Shown piece after piece: positions 26,773 through 38,720 of a DNA stretch of 64,000 bases. Source of the stretch: Larimichthys crocea. Its lineage: Eukaryota; Chordata; Actinopteri; Sciaenidae. The stretch covers positions 3,823,501 to 3,887,500 of the forward strand of contig NC_040022.1 in the NCBI RefSeq assembly GCF_000972845.2. Reading direction: 5' to 3'. Numbering within the stretch: position 1 is the first letter of the stretch; each line of letters begins with the position of its first letter. The position numbers were made by a program, and so were the translations under genes. Below the pieces are notes generated by a model. It was not told the DNA's origin, did not search any database, and saw nothing but the letters and a program-made list of their open reading frames with translations.

Positions 26773-27179
26773 TCACGCACCGGGCTCACACTGAGATAAC
26801 ACTCTCTCTCTTTTCTTTCTTTTCCCGGGGTGGACAGTCACAACACGACTCCCCTTCTTCGTATACAGGCAGGACTCTTCGACACGTCAGGGTGTGAGGG
26901 CGAGCAGGATAAACAACTGTGGAGGGGAAACATAAAAATAAAAAAAAAAGGTTTAACAACAAACCCGAAAAGTGAAACGACGCAACAGCAGTCACGGAGA
27001 AACAAGTTAGCGTTTGTTGTTCGATAACTTGGGCCCGCGTTTCCTCAAAGTGCTTCCTAACTACACAATAAAACACAATCTAATGACGACAGTATAAAAA
27101 CACATTACAGCATTAGTTATAGTTTATCTATAAAGAATACAAAAGGAAACATGTAGCAGAGAGCAGCTATCCGTCCAGG

Positions 27180-27720
27180 AATGTAAAGGCCTATGGGCGT
27201 AGCTAAACACTGAGCTAACCGTTAGCGCGTTAGCTCACGACGTCAGCGACCAACTGATTCTTTGATAATTTACCGAAACCACTTTGTTCGGTTATTTGTC
27301 CTGAATGTTATCACTAATGTCTGCCAGCCGGTGTCAAACGACCACACTCACTCACTCACACGCCGTGCTACTGAACCGAAGAGACGTATGTAGGTTAGCT
27401 GTCGAAACGCCGCTGTGCTAGCTGCTTTAGCGCCGCTGTGCTAACTTCGTGAGCTAACGCTAGCACGGCGCCGGGCGGCTCGACGAAACACGAGCTGTGA
27501 GTGGTTACCGTCAAGGGAGCAGGAGCAGAACGACGAGAATCAAACAGCAATGTGTTTCATTCCGTGGATAGTGCTCTTCAGCCGTCCACCGGCTCCTCTT
27601 TTTCTCTCCCCCGGTACAGTCTGTGCCGGTTCACTCCTGCTGCCGTGCTCACGAACAGCGACCACTCGGCTGTGACTTCCGGTGTAGGGAACGCGCACTG
27701 GCCGGCTTCAACCAGCGAAG
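27180..27720 (-). promoter_or_regulatory. Probable ppp4c promoter / CpG-rich region
   Basis: CpG-rich stretch upstream of ppp4c with ACTTCCGG (27,675-27,682), the complement of the ETS core CCGGAAGT. No TATA box is evident. The transcription start is not determined. ORFs here read through GC-rich non-coding sequence. Confidence 0.4.
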
Positions 27721-27829
27721 AGGATGTTATATTTGTAACAATGGGAATAAAACGTGCTGTATGGTTCAGTCTGTTCAGTTTAAGTTGATATAAGAGGCGT
27801 GTTAAATATAAATAAAATAAAGACGTCAT

Positions 27830-28600
27830 AGAGAAGGAATGGTAATGGAAAAATGGAAGATTAAAGTCCCCGTCCAGTCAAAAATGGATGTTACTATCGT
27901 TACGTCACTTCTTCAGTGCGTGAATGATGGACGTCATTGATCACAAACATTGACTGCATGTAAAGACATTAATGTCAGTGTCAACAAAGTCAACAGCTCA
28001 CATGACCGTGAAACCTTCAGTGCACTGAGGCAGTGAAGGAGGGCTCATCTGGTGTCCACTATGTCACATATCCTAGTTTGTTGTATAAAAAAGTACATCA
28101 GACAAAAAAATATTAAAGATTTTTGTCTGCAAAACACTGGAGGGGATCTACACATTGTTTATGTGTATTATGTACCTTCAGCAAACTGTCCTCTACTATT
28201 AGTTTGACTATGTGAACTCGAGTCAGTCCATCAATTATTGATTTAGCACTTTTTATTATTATTATTTTTAATCATTACATTTATGGCCTGTTTCAGATTG
28301 TAAAAGTAAACTGAAGATCTTGGACTTCTTGGTCAAACAAAATAAGCATTAATATGAAGTCATCGCCTCAGGCTTTGACATTTTAATGTGCACATTTCAC
28401 TATGTAATTACTCTTTATGAATAAAGTAATGAGCTAATTAATAAAATCAGCAGAGTAATTGTTTAAAACAGTGATCCTTGGTTGTATTTTAGAGAAATGG
28501 TTTTGAATGAAACTTAAGATCTCATACTTCAAACACCATGCTATTTAATATCAAATGACCAAAAGCAATAATCATAGTTCAAAGCACCATAACCACTAAC
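27830..28600. other. Intergenic spacer, ppp4c to cln3
   Basis: A/T-rich sequence with no coding content that I can recognise. Nothing further was identified. Confidence 0.5.
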
Positions 28601-28636
28601 TTTAAAATAAATACACTTTTGAAATGCACTTCATAT

Positions 28637-29824
28637 TTTATTTACATTGTGACAGTTATTAACAATTCAAAACTTCTTGCAGATTTACACAAACGACTGA
28701 AAGAATAAACAGTAGCAGCATGATATAAATGTTAGTAGTTAAAATTCAGTAGGATTGTGCACATCAGTATGCGTGTATTAAGACATCTTATTTGATCATT
28801 ATTATTGTGACGATTGAAACCATTTGTAAGATGACATTTAAACCAAGTTTAGTAAGATTACTTTAATAAAACATAAAAGCAGAATAACAAAGGCAAAATG
28901 TCCTGGTCATCTTAACAATGGTAACAGGAATACCCAAAAATGTCAATCATGTCTTTAGTTGTGACATCCTTTCATTGATTTCACATAAATTCATTATTAG
29001 CATCTTAAAGCTCTGGACATGTTTCCAGATGTTATATAGTCTAAAATGTTAATCTACATAAAATGACCTTTGTTAGAAACTTGTGTTAAAAAGCATTTTT
29101 GGTCACTTCAGTCATGACCTGTTTTAACAGCATCAGTGACTGAACAGCAAAACAAAAGTAACGACATGTGTCCGTCAGTTAATCAATAACATGATTCAGC
29201 CTGGTTCTAAAATACAGAAGGAATCATGAATCAATCGTACCTATTGAGAGAGCCAGAGAAGCAACTTTAACTGTGTTAAGCCATTCAGTTGTGTGCCAGT
29301 ACTGAGGACACAACATCAAAATATAATAATGACATAACAGAAATAAAATGTCTCACACCATCAGTGGTCAATATAAATAAAAAATGTCTAATTAACATCA
29401 CAAGTTATGTTTATTGTCACCTAAGAACTTTACTCCAACCGAACTTCCTGTCCTGCCTTCATTGCCTCACAAACGTATTTCACTATAGAACCACAGGGAG
29501 GTTTTTCTTGTGAAGCAGCTTGTGCAAAGCAGCAAACCCCAAACACACGATTACGTTCAATAAGGTATTAGCATGACTTCCTCTTGAAAACCACTTGAGT
29601 CGTGGGATCTTGGACTCTGATCATGGCCGCTCACAGCATGTATGTCACTTACTAGTGCTGAATCCAAATTTAATACAGCATGAAGAGTCAATATTTTTAT
29701 GTGGGAGTAAAGTCTGCTTTAGTCTGGTGGTCTCTAACTCATTTCAAATTTTTTTTTAAATCCCTCAAATGGAAGGCACCCACGTCTTTCTTATTCATCC
29801 TGCTTGGTCGGTGTGTAGGCTGGG
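28637..29824 (-). other. cln3 3' UTR
   Basis: About 1.2 kb from the cln3 stop codon to a minus-strand AATAAA at 28,637-28,642. A/T-rich with no exons. Extent is inferred. Confidence 0.5.
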
Positions 29825-32167
29825 TCATAGGGAACAGAAGTATCTGTGGACGGGGAAAGCAGCAAGTCCAGCCAGAGCTATGCCCAGACTGTCTCCTACA
29901 CTGGCAGCAGCCATGGCAAACTCCCTCTGTCTGTCTTCAGTCTGTGGACAGAAGATGGACATCACGTTTCATTTAGAATAACAAACACAGTTACACCTGA
30001 GCTGTACAGGGAGGGTGTGCTCACACACCTGAACAATCTAATGCTACTGCTCCTGTGGATAAAATATTAGATACACCCTGCAGTCTAATGCACTCAAGTT
30101 CAACACCACCACCCACTACAGCCTCATTAATAAACATTCAGTGTGGATATAAAGCAGAAGACAAAAGAACTGTGAGATGACGGTAAGTCTCAGATCGTAA
30201 TAAATTCTCTGTAAAACTCTCCTGCTGATGTTTCTCCCCTGCGGGTCAGAGGGAGGGAATCTGGCCTTTGATCAGGCTTTAATGTGAAACATATGTAGGA
30301 AGCACTGAGTTTCATAAACAGTAGTTTGAAAGGACTCATGGACATGCAGTTGAAAAGTATTTCTATTGGTAAATTTGATGTGACTGTTGTACTGATGGGG
30401 TCAGTTACACAACAGGTTAACACTGAGGTAGTGTTGAGTTTACAGCAAACAGATGCTTTCAGTGGATACCCTGAATAACAAAACCAGCAGACAAGAGAGT
30501 TGCCCTGACCTCCTTGCTGATGAAATAGAAAGTGTTGACATATGCAGCTCCACCCAGCAGTCCCTCATAGAGGATAATAACAAACACCAGCCAGGCACTG
30601 GGCAGGAAAAGGTAACGCACTGCGAACAGGAGCAGCACAGCATTCACCACCTGAGGAGGCCAGAGAGGAAGACAAAGAGGACCTAGTAATCAGACATAAT
30701 TACAGTACACTGCAAACCAGATGGATCCACATTCACTAGTTAAATATTAACAGAAATGTTCTATGATCAAGCTTCAGAGCTAATCTTTGTGATACCAGTT
30801 TGAAGTGGATTTGTACTGCTGTCTGTCTTCACTGTACCTGTTACTGTGAAAGATAAGGTACATTCTGGTTCACACCGGTGTTGCTTTGACCCACATTCAC
30901 TAAAATGTGGGTCAACACTGACAACTAAATCATTTTATTGAATTTTATTGGCAGCTTGGCTACAGTTGGTGAAAACATTCTAGTCTAGTGAATTCTAGTT
31001 GTGAAGCTGTTGCATTGCAGCCCCCTCATTTCACCCTTTCCTTGCTAGTATGAAGGAGAAATACAGTGAAATGTGTGAAAAACATGAAAGGCCAGTGTTT
31101 AGTTTGTCCACTACTGGATGGCTACTGTAGAAACATGGCCGTGCAATATGGCAGACTTCATGGAAGAGGTAGATATGTAGATATAAAAGTCTCAAAAACA
31201 TAATGATTCTAATCTTCACTTTCTATATGAAAACATACGTATGCATATTATAGTTCACTTCTGCCATATTCTGTAAATAGAACCATCTAAATCTGTCACA
31301 TTGGACCTTTAAAGCTCTCACCAATCCTCAAGCTATCATCAGTTTAGTGCATGAATGAAAAATATAAATACAAACACAAAGACAAGAGGCAGAGACTAAC
31401 CTCAGTCTAAAGCAGTGATGTCCAACTCATTTTAGCTCATGGTCACATACAGACCACATTCACCTCAAGTGGGCACCAGCAAAACATTGCATAATCACTG
31501 TTGGCTTTAGCATGACCAGTAGCCAACACTTGTCTGAATGTTAGCACGCAGGATTTCTGTTTCCACATAGAGCCTGCTACTCTTAGGACAGTGCGACCTC
31601 CAGTGGACAAATCAGGAATAAAAGTGCATTATATTGAAAAACTGGACTTCTCTCTATTTTATTATTTTTTTTACAGCTGGGAGTGCTGGTTTTAGCTTGT
31701 GGGTTAGTTAAAATCATATCATATCATCGTATCCTCTACACAGGTACTGCATAAACACTCAAAAGAACAACACACAAGAAACAAAGGGTATTCATTCAGT
31801 CACCAATAGATTGAAAAGTGTTAGTCATGTGATATCAACATAATGGTGGGAATAAGCAAACACAATTATGGTACTATATGTAAGAACTACAAAGAACAAA
31901 CATTTCTTAACTTCCCATAGCCTGGATACACATTCACATCTGTCTAATAATTATATGATAGAATTATTCTTATTATTTGTTAACATTTAAATGTTCATAA
32001 TAAAGAAAATGTCACCCAAGGCACATCGCCTTTCTGCTGATTCATACTCATATTTCTGACCTGTAGCAGAGAGAGAGTCCAGAGTTTCCTGATCTTTACA
32101 CAGCACAGGGAGGAGCGAGACACCAACACACCAACCTGGTACAGCGTCTGATACCTAAACACACACA

Positions 32168-32203
<36 letters not shown>

Positions 32204-35200
32204 TAATGACCAACAATTCAAGTAGAGTAATCCCTTCAGAATAATACTGCAGTGAGCTTTACTGACCAGCGATACTGCTCTGCATGGGACAGGAAAAAGT
32301 TGGGGAAATACAGGAGCTCCATCTGGAAAAGGGAACATTTAGATTATTCTGTGCGCAGTAACATCACAACCACGTGTCACCTCCACGCAGCCGACACCAG
32401 AAGGCTTAACAGCGTGCAGTGAGATGAATGTGATGCCAGGAGGCATCAGAGGACTTACCAAGCCCTGGTTGATAAAGTACTCTGCAAAGTAGACGAGTCC
32501 CAGGGGAAACACAAACTTCAGCAGGCCCTGCTCACAGGAATCAGGAATCAAAAGGACTGACCAGACAAACACTCAAATACTCTGAAGGAAAGTGAATAGA
32601 ACACATACTTTGATGATGTGCAGTCTCTCTGTGAAGGTGAGGGGTCCAGTGGTGTCCTCTGTTCCATTCAGGGGGAAGAGAACATGGCCCATCTAGTTAT
32701 TAGACCTTTCATGCTTTTAAGTTGTAGAAAGACTCTTTATGAAGAGATATTATTTTGTACGAAGGGTTTGTACATGGAGAACAAAACCACTGATAATGCA
32801 CACTGTGAGCAGGTGGACTGAATTTAAATCATTCATTTAAAATATAAATGATACATATGATGTTTTAATTGTGCGGTTTATTCTCTGTTAAAATAACAGG
32901 AAGGAAATAACTACTTGTTTTTCTTGCTTTCATTAAGAGGTGTTAGTATGTACTTTTGTTTTTGAAATGTTGACCACATCCTGACATCTGCACAGATGTA
33001 TGTTGATTGATGTCAATCTTCTCATTTCAGTCTTTAAAATAAATCAAATACCAGTTCAACATTTCACCAGAGATGTTATTTCAAATGTCTTAAACACTCA
33101 TGTACTAAAATACTGTATAATTATTGAGGCGGTGGTCAGGTGGGTCTTGTACGGAGAATTTTGAGCTCTGAATTATTGCCATTTAAAGTGGCTGTATTCA
33201 ATATATATCAATGGATCATAAGACTAACATGATTTGTGACATGATTTTCCAGCCCTGAACTTCACTGTTTAGATTCTCTGTCACTGCTCTCATAGACACC
33301 TCTTAAAAACTTTTCTGATGAACCCACTGTACACTACAGCACTGCAGACAGACACAGTTGGAGACTAGCTGGTGAACAGAATGTAACATTTAGTCTTTAT
33401 CTGTTTCCCCACAAATCAGATTCTTTAATCTCTTTTAATGCAGAAATATCTGGATGACACACAACGTCCACCAACCAGACCGAGATAAAACATCTGAGGT
33501 GATCTGACCTTATCAATGACTAAAAACCACTCACGGTGTCTAAAGACTCATGTAATGTTACAAAATGAAAGCAAAACTTTTTTAGTTGGTAGACCATCCA
33601 CCCCATGTACGAAAGCTCAGCAGCGGCCCAGGGTTCAAATCCGACCTGCAGCCTTTTGCTGCATGTCGTTCCCCATCTCTCTCTCCCCACATTCCTGTCA
33701 CTCTTCAGCTGTCGCTATACAATAAAGCTTGAAAAGGCCAAAAAATATCTTTAAAAAAGCTAAATTAAGAAACCTCAAGATAAAACCTTTTCCCTCAACC
33801 ATTCCTACATTATTATCTGATGAGATGAAGGCAGTGCACTGCTCTAAGTTTCAAAATAAATGTATTGCACAACTACAATGAAAGTTAAACTGCTGTTAGA
33901 TCAGCACAGTCGCAAAGCAAAGAACCTATACATGTGTTTATTTATTCCTGCTTTGACTGGATTTATTCACTATTTTGACTTCTATTCATTTATTATGACT
34001 TTATCATTTGTCATGTGTGATGTGTACCTGGCCTTGATTTATCGTGCTCGTCTTCTTCTGGTCCATCCATCAACCGTCGTCTCTCCTCTGAGCCCACAGC
34101 TACATATTGTGCCTCCCTGTTTGTCCACTGAGGTAATGAAGGTGGAGGAACCAGCAGGAAGAAGTAGCTGTGGTGGTGGGATACAAATCAGAACCAAAAT
34201 GTGTATTGAGAGAAACAGAAAAAGACACATGTAGAATCCACATTAAAATCATACTGTTTATATAAAGATCAGCAACTCTCTTTGGATTTAGTCTCATCAG
34301 GGCTAGTAAAAATATCAGACAGTCTTTTGAACATAGAAGGAAACTAAAGAGGCATTTTGGTAGCAAATACAAAGCTTTATTTTTCATTTGACTTCCACAC
34401 TTACCTAATCAACATGCCCAACGGGACCACCAGCATGATGAGAAGTGTAACTTGGGGCGACAGGCCGGCTTGAGTGAGGCCTGAGTAGAGGAGGGCTCCG
34501 GCAACACCAGCACCACCAGTACCCGAACCCCAGCCTCCCAGTACACCCCTGAGGCAGATGGGAAACCAGTGTTTACAATCCAAACTAAATGTCCTCATAA
34601 GACACACAGTGTCTTGGCTGATAAGAACATGAGATCCATGACTGGTCATAATGGAGAAATACAGCTGATTACCGAGTCTCATTCAGAGAACAAACCTCAC
34701 CTTTTGTGTTGAGTGACTCTCTCTGAGCCTTTCAGGGACCTTATTTAAAATCTAACATCAGGAACTTCAGAGTCAAATGTCAGAAATGGCTACATTCTCT
34801 AGTATAATTCTGAAATCACCGCAGGAAGGACTGAGCTCCGTACACGGTGTGCCCACCAGGTGAGCTACTAGAAGCCATGCACATTCCCATTTTATAGGAA
34901 TGATTCTAGGTAATGTGGATGACTTCATATTACTGTTTGTCTTAGAATCACTTGTTTTTTATTTATAATGAATATTTGGATTTATGTGTTATTCTGAACA
35001 TTTCATCTATTTTATTTATTGAGGGTGAATCAAGCAAGAAAAAAACTTTGTCTGGATAAAAAAGGTTTGTCTGCGCTCAGTGTTGAACTCGTTTTCATAA
35101 GAAGTGTTTTTGTATAAGTGTTGAGTGCTTTAAGTGTTTACCTGCTGAAGAAGACAGAGAGAGAGAGGAAGGACAGTTCTCCCAGTCCAGCGCTGAAACT

Positions 35201-38200
35201 GGCAAAGATCACTCCTAGAAACACAGAAGGTCAGTCAGATGTGAAGGACAGAGACGCCTTTAAATTGCTCCTGAATTACAGAAAAGAAATCATCACACCA
35301 CCATAGATTTTCTCAAGTGTTTGAAACTGTGAAGTGATAGCTGAATCATACAGCTTGTCTTCTTGTTCTTACAAATTCATTCACTCGCAGCTACATAATC
35401 GACACAGTTCGAGTCATATAGTAATAATCTATAGGGAGCAGTGCATGGGGATTTTGGACACTCGTCAATCAAGCTCCTCTGTTTATCACTGACAGGTGAA
35501 AGGTACAACACGTCAGAAATCAGCATCCACATAGCTATTTTTTAAAATATATGATTTCAACATAAATATCTGTTGACTGATCAGTATTAGCAGGGTGATA
35601 AAGACTTCTAGCAGCAAGTCGTGATAAGACATCAACTGAATCATATTTCTGTGAAGTTGACAGGAAAGGAAACTGCATCTAACACACCATCATGATAAAA
35701 GTGATAACTAAATGAATAGTGCCTTCGTTAAAAAAAGACACCCTTACCCAGAATGCTCATCCACACAGCTGAGGAGAAAGACACAAGGAGGAAACTTGTT
35801 GCTGCCATGAAGACACAGAACAACACTCGAAACCTGAAAAACAGCAAACAGTCAGGACGATATTCATGTTGCAGTACAAAAACATTCAAAGTGCCAGCGT
35901 GCAGGGCTTAGTGGCATCTTACGGTGTATTCACCGAGTGTTACACTTGCCTCACCCTCTCCTGTGTTTGGCTGTTTGAAAAGTTGTTGACTCACTAGTTT
36001 TTGATCATAAGTAACGTGATCAGAACAAATACATGTGTACAGCTGTCCATATGAGCTAGCAAGCTATTATGACTGTGGTATTATACTATGAAGCTTTAAA
36101 TGGCAAAAATACCAATTTCTACACAGTGCTGCTTTAATTTCATTAATGTACAGTAGGGGCTGATGGAAATCCTTCAATAATTCACTATAATTGTTCTTTA
36201 TAATTGTTGATTTTATGCTGGAAGACACTCAAACATTAAGTTTCACTGACAGCAGCTTAACAGTAAAGAGGAAGCAACTGGAAAGCATGAGTGAAAGAAT
36301 GTATGAAGACGACAGATAAACATGGAGGAAGTGCTGAGAGGACATTTCTCTAATGAAAGCCTGTTCCATGAGAAGGCCTGGCCGACACCGGGTGCCAAAA
36401 TGTTTCTGAATAACACTGAATGATGGGACAACGTTTGAGATTTAAAATACCTGCAGGTACAACTGTGGCTAAATACAGCATCATTTTTTAATTCATATTA
36501 AATAATCCGGTTAATCCGGTTTCTAATGGCTGTTTTACCCATAAGGCAGTTTGTGGATCACAAAGGGAGCAAACAGCTTGATGACGAGTGTTGGGAGGAT
36601 GTCGGCTAACAGCACAGCCTGAGGAGAAACACAAGTATTACTGTTCATATCTCAAACAAATAAGAAATATAATGAGATAGTATTTGTGTGCAATATTTTC
36701 TATTATAGTACTGAGGACATTTCATTTACAGTTTACTGTTTGTTTGTTTTTTGAGCAAAGTGACAGACTAATAATTCTTTGTCAACATACTGGTTATTGC
36801 GTGTCATGTATTGATTGTTTACCGCAGTAGAGACAGGATTGCAGTCATAGCGGCTACTGTTGCTGCTGTTCCCACCCTGGAAATCCACGGCCAGCGTCAC
36901 TGAAGACTAGACAGAGAAAAGTGAAAATCTTTTTAGCTTTATACTTTTTATACTTTAGAGCCTCAAGACTTTAGTGATAACACAAGTCACTGCTAGTAGT
37001 ATTTAAATGTGCCTTCTTACAGATGCTGTGGCGTTTCCTGACTCTTGTTTTTTTAGGATGTCATGAGCGGCACTCAGCATTACCACATAAGCAAAGTTGT
37101 TGCACAATCCAAGGAGCCTGCGATGAAAATCAGCAGAGAGCATAGATAATTCAGGGTTGTCAATAGCTGACGAGTGAGCCACTGGCTGACAGGCTGCTCA
37201 TAGACTGCAGATAAGTTTCACGTTGTCTTTAAAAGAGCGACTCCTAAATAAAGAATGCAATTTAGATAAGAAAATACATGACGAAAACATAGGCATTTCT
37301 TATTTATTTATAAGGACAGCACACATTAATCATCAATAACACTATAGTGCGAAAAATACAAAATGAAGACAAGTTGCAACAAAACACGAAATTATTCGAG
37401 GACACAAACCCTGCCGAGCAGCAATAAACAGCCGTGTCGCATGTGAAAATTCGTCATTATGTTGATTTTGATAAAATGTTAAGAGATGCAGTCAGTAAAA
37501 CAGTAATACACACCTAACACACAAGCCATGCAACATTAGAAGACATAGCTTATTAATTGCACTACCTGTACATTATGCTCCCATAAGTTATTTGTATATA
37601 ATCTGCACATAACTACTGCCCACATTGTTTATCTGTACATACTCTGCACATAGCTATACACACCTTACACCTTTGCACTACTGCAAATACTGCATTTAGC
37701 TGTATCTATTGCACTTCTCCATTTGCACTTCTGATTAGATGCCAAACTGCATTTCGTTGCCTTGTATTTATACATGTGTAATGACAATAAAGTTGAATCT
37801 AATAGCTATAGAAGAAAAGAGCATATTGTTCTAACTGTAAACAAAGCCAAGAGAGTCTTTCACAGCTTTTATTCAAAACATATTGAAATATGAGACCCTG
37901 CTCTAATATTCATCTCGAAAGACACACTAATAACTTACTCACTGTCACGTGAAACCCGTGTCTAACCTTTCCTGCACAGCAGGTTTCTGTTCCCTAGTCT
38001 GAAACTACAGCAAGCTGTGGGCTTCAGTGTTTCCACTTTAGTTTGGCAAACAGCATTCATTTCACTTCATGTCTAATACGTTTCTATCAGTCCTCTTATT
38101 ATAGGCAACACTGACATTTTTCACAGCAGCCATTTTCACATGTACAAGTAGCACAGGTGTTTCCAGTGATACTAATTAAGGCACTGGAATAAATGGACCT

Positions 38201-38481
38201 TAATTAGTATCATTGGAAACACCTGTGTTAAGCCTGGCTGCTGTGGAAAAGGTCTATTAGTTTAATTGTATGTTGTGTATTTACTGTACACTCACCAAAA
38301 AGCAGCCCAGTTGCGCCACAATGTGCAACGAGCTGTAAATAACAGAAGAGAATAATGTCACATAACAATAATGTATATTTTTCAAGACGAGACACATAGC
38401 TGACTGGCAGGCAGAAACAGACCTACCAGCGCTGTCAGGGCGCTGAACAGGATCTGCGTTGACGCTGGCTGTCTGCTCCAT
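29825..38481 (-). CDS. cln3: cln3, battenin (lysosomal/endosomal membrane protein)
   Basis: Battenin is a multi-pass lysosomal membrane protein; human loss causes juvenile Batten disease. Fifteen coding exons: 38427-38481, 38296-38332, 37021-37117, 36823-36906, 36539-36618, 35748-35833, 35142-35214, 34405-34548, 34028-34167, 32609-32658, 32459-32527, 32267-32322, 32061-32154, 30510-30650 and 29825-29941. All junctions keep frame and give 440 residues (human 438). Family signatures: [95 protein letters not shown] and [19 protein letters not shown] and NAT sequons lie in the first lumenal loop. The protein ends FCSL, so the human CaaX end (CQLS) is not kept. The N-terminus is shorter and unlike human. 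Confidence 0.96.
30990..31320 (+). repeat. Teleost interspersed repeat (GGACCTTTAA-ended family)
   Basis: Shares CTAGTATGAAGGAGAAA, TACTGTAGAAACATGG, TGTAGATATAAAAG and a terminal TTGGACCTTTAA with segments at 47,610-48,120, and in inverse orientation at about 12,640-12,860. It looks like a short non-autonomous element; class not determined. It lies in a cln3 intron. Confidence 0.6.
31408..31640. repeat. Possible hAT-like non-autonomous element
   Basis: The left end reads CAGTGATGTCCAACTCA, similar to the termini of Charlie-type hAT elements. No matching right terminus was identified, so this is tentative. It lies in a cln3 intron. Confidence 0.3.
32158..32201. repeat. (CA)n microsatellite next to a cln3 3' splice site
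   Basis: Interrupted CA repeat directly upstream, on the transcript strand, of the TTTAG acceptor of the exon at 32061-32154. The transcript therefore has (UG)n where a polypyrimidine tract is expected. Confidence 0.95.
33590..33735 (+). mobile_element. tRNA-derived SINE in cln3 intron
   Basis: Begins TTAGTTGGTAGACCATCC with an A-box-like GTAGACCA region and contains the B-box-like GGTTCAAATCC, followed by a family-specific body (GACCTGCAGCCTTTTGCTGC, CCCCATCTCTCTCTCC, CCTGTCA) and a terminal CAATAAAGC and A-rich end. This architecture is typical of a very common teleost tRNA-related SINE. It is not a functional tRNA because no cloverleaf is preserved. Confidence 0.8.
37500..37802 (+). repeat. 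Teleost retroposon 3' end
   Basis: The segment ends TGCACTTCTGATTAGATGCC, then CTGCATTTCGTTGCC and AATGACAATAAAGTTGAATC, a sequence I recognise as a frequent fish retroposon tail. No coding part is present. It lies in a cln3 intron opposite to gene orientation. Confidence 0.65.
38110..38256. mobile_element. Palindromic MITE-like element, copy 2
   Basis: The arms GTGTTTCCAGTGATACTAAT and its near-complement flank a centre of about 20 bases. The outer ends are TTTTTCACAGCAGCC and GGCTGCTGTGGAAAAGG. Sequence and layout match copy 1 at 7,319-7,533. It lies in the second cln3 intron. Confidence 0.75.
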
Positions 38482-38720
38482 GTTGACCTGCTCACCGTGT
38501 TTTCATTTACTCTGAATAAAAGCGACCCACCGGGCTGCTAACACGGCGTATCAACCTTCTGCCGAGGGCGGATAAACCCGCCGCTAACAACCTGTCGACA
38601 TGTCACGGACCGTGTACTCGACGCCGACGAGCTAAACGAGCTAACAGCGTCTGTTTGTATTTCCAGTTTATAAACAGCGGTGTTTCGTACAATTAACTCC
38701 CGCGGAAACAGACACCAATC
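38482..38720 (-). promoter_or_regulatory. cln3 5' UTR / promoter, CpG-rich
   Basis: GC-rich segment directly upstream of the cln3 start with several CpGs. No TATA box seen. Its outer part, from about 38,665, is repeated in a diverged copy at about 41,985-42,290. Confidence 0.45.

Noticed and set aside
27501..27829. ORFs on both strands near 27.6 kb as a gene divergent from ppp4c
   Set aside because: They lie in GC-rich promoter sequence, have no recognisable domain and no splice partners.
33590..33660. Possible tRNA gene (A- and B-box-like motifs)
   Set aside because: No cloverleaf can be folded and the body continues as a known type of tRNA-derived fish SINE.
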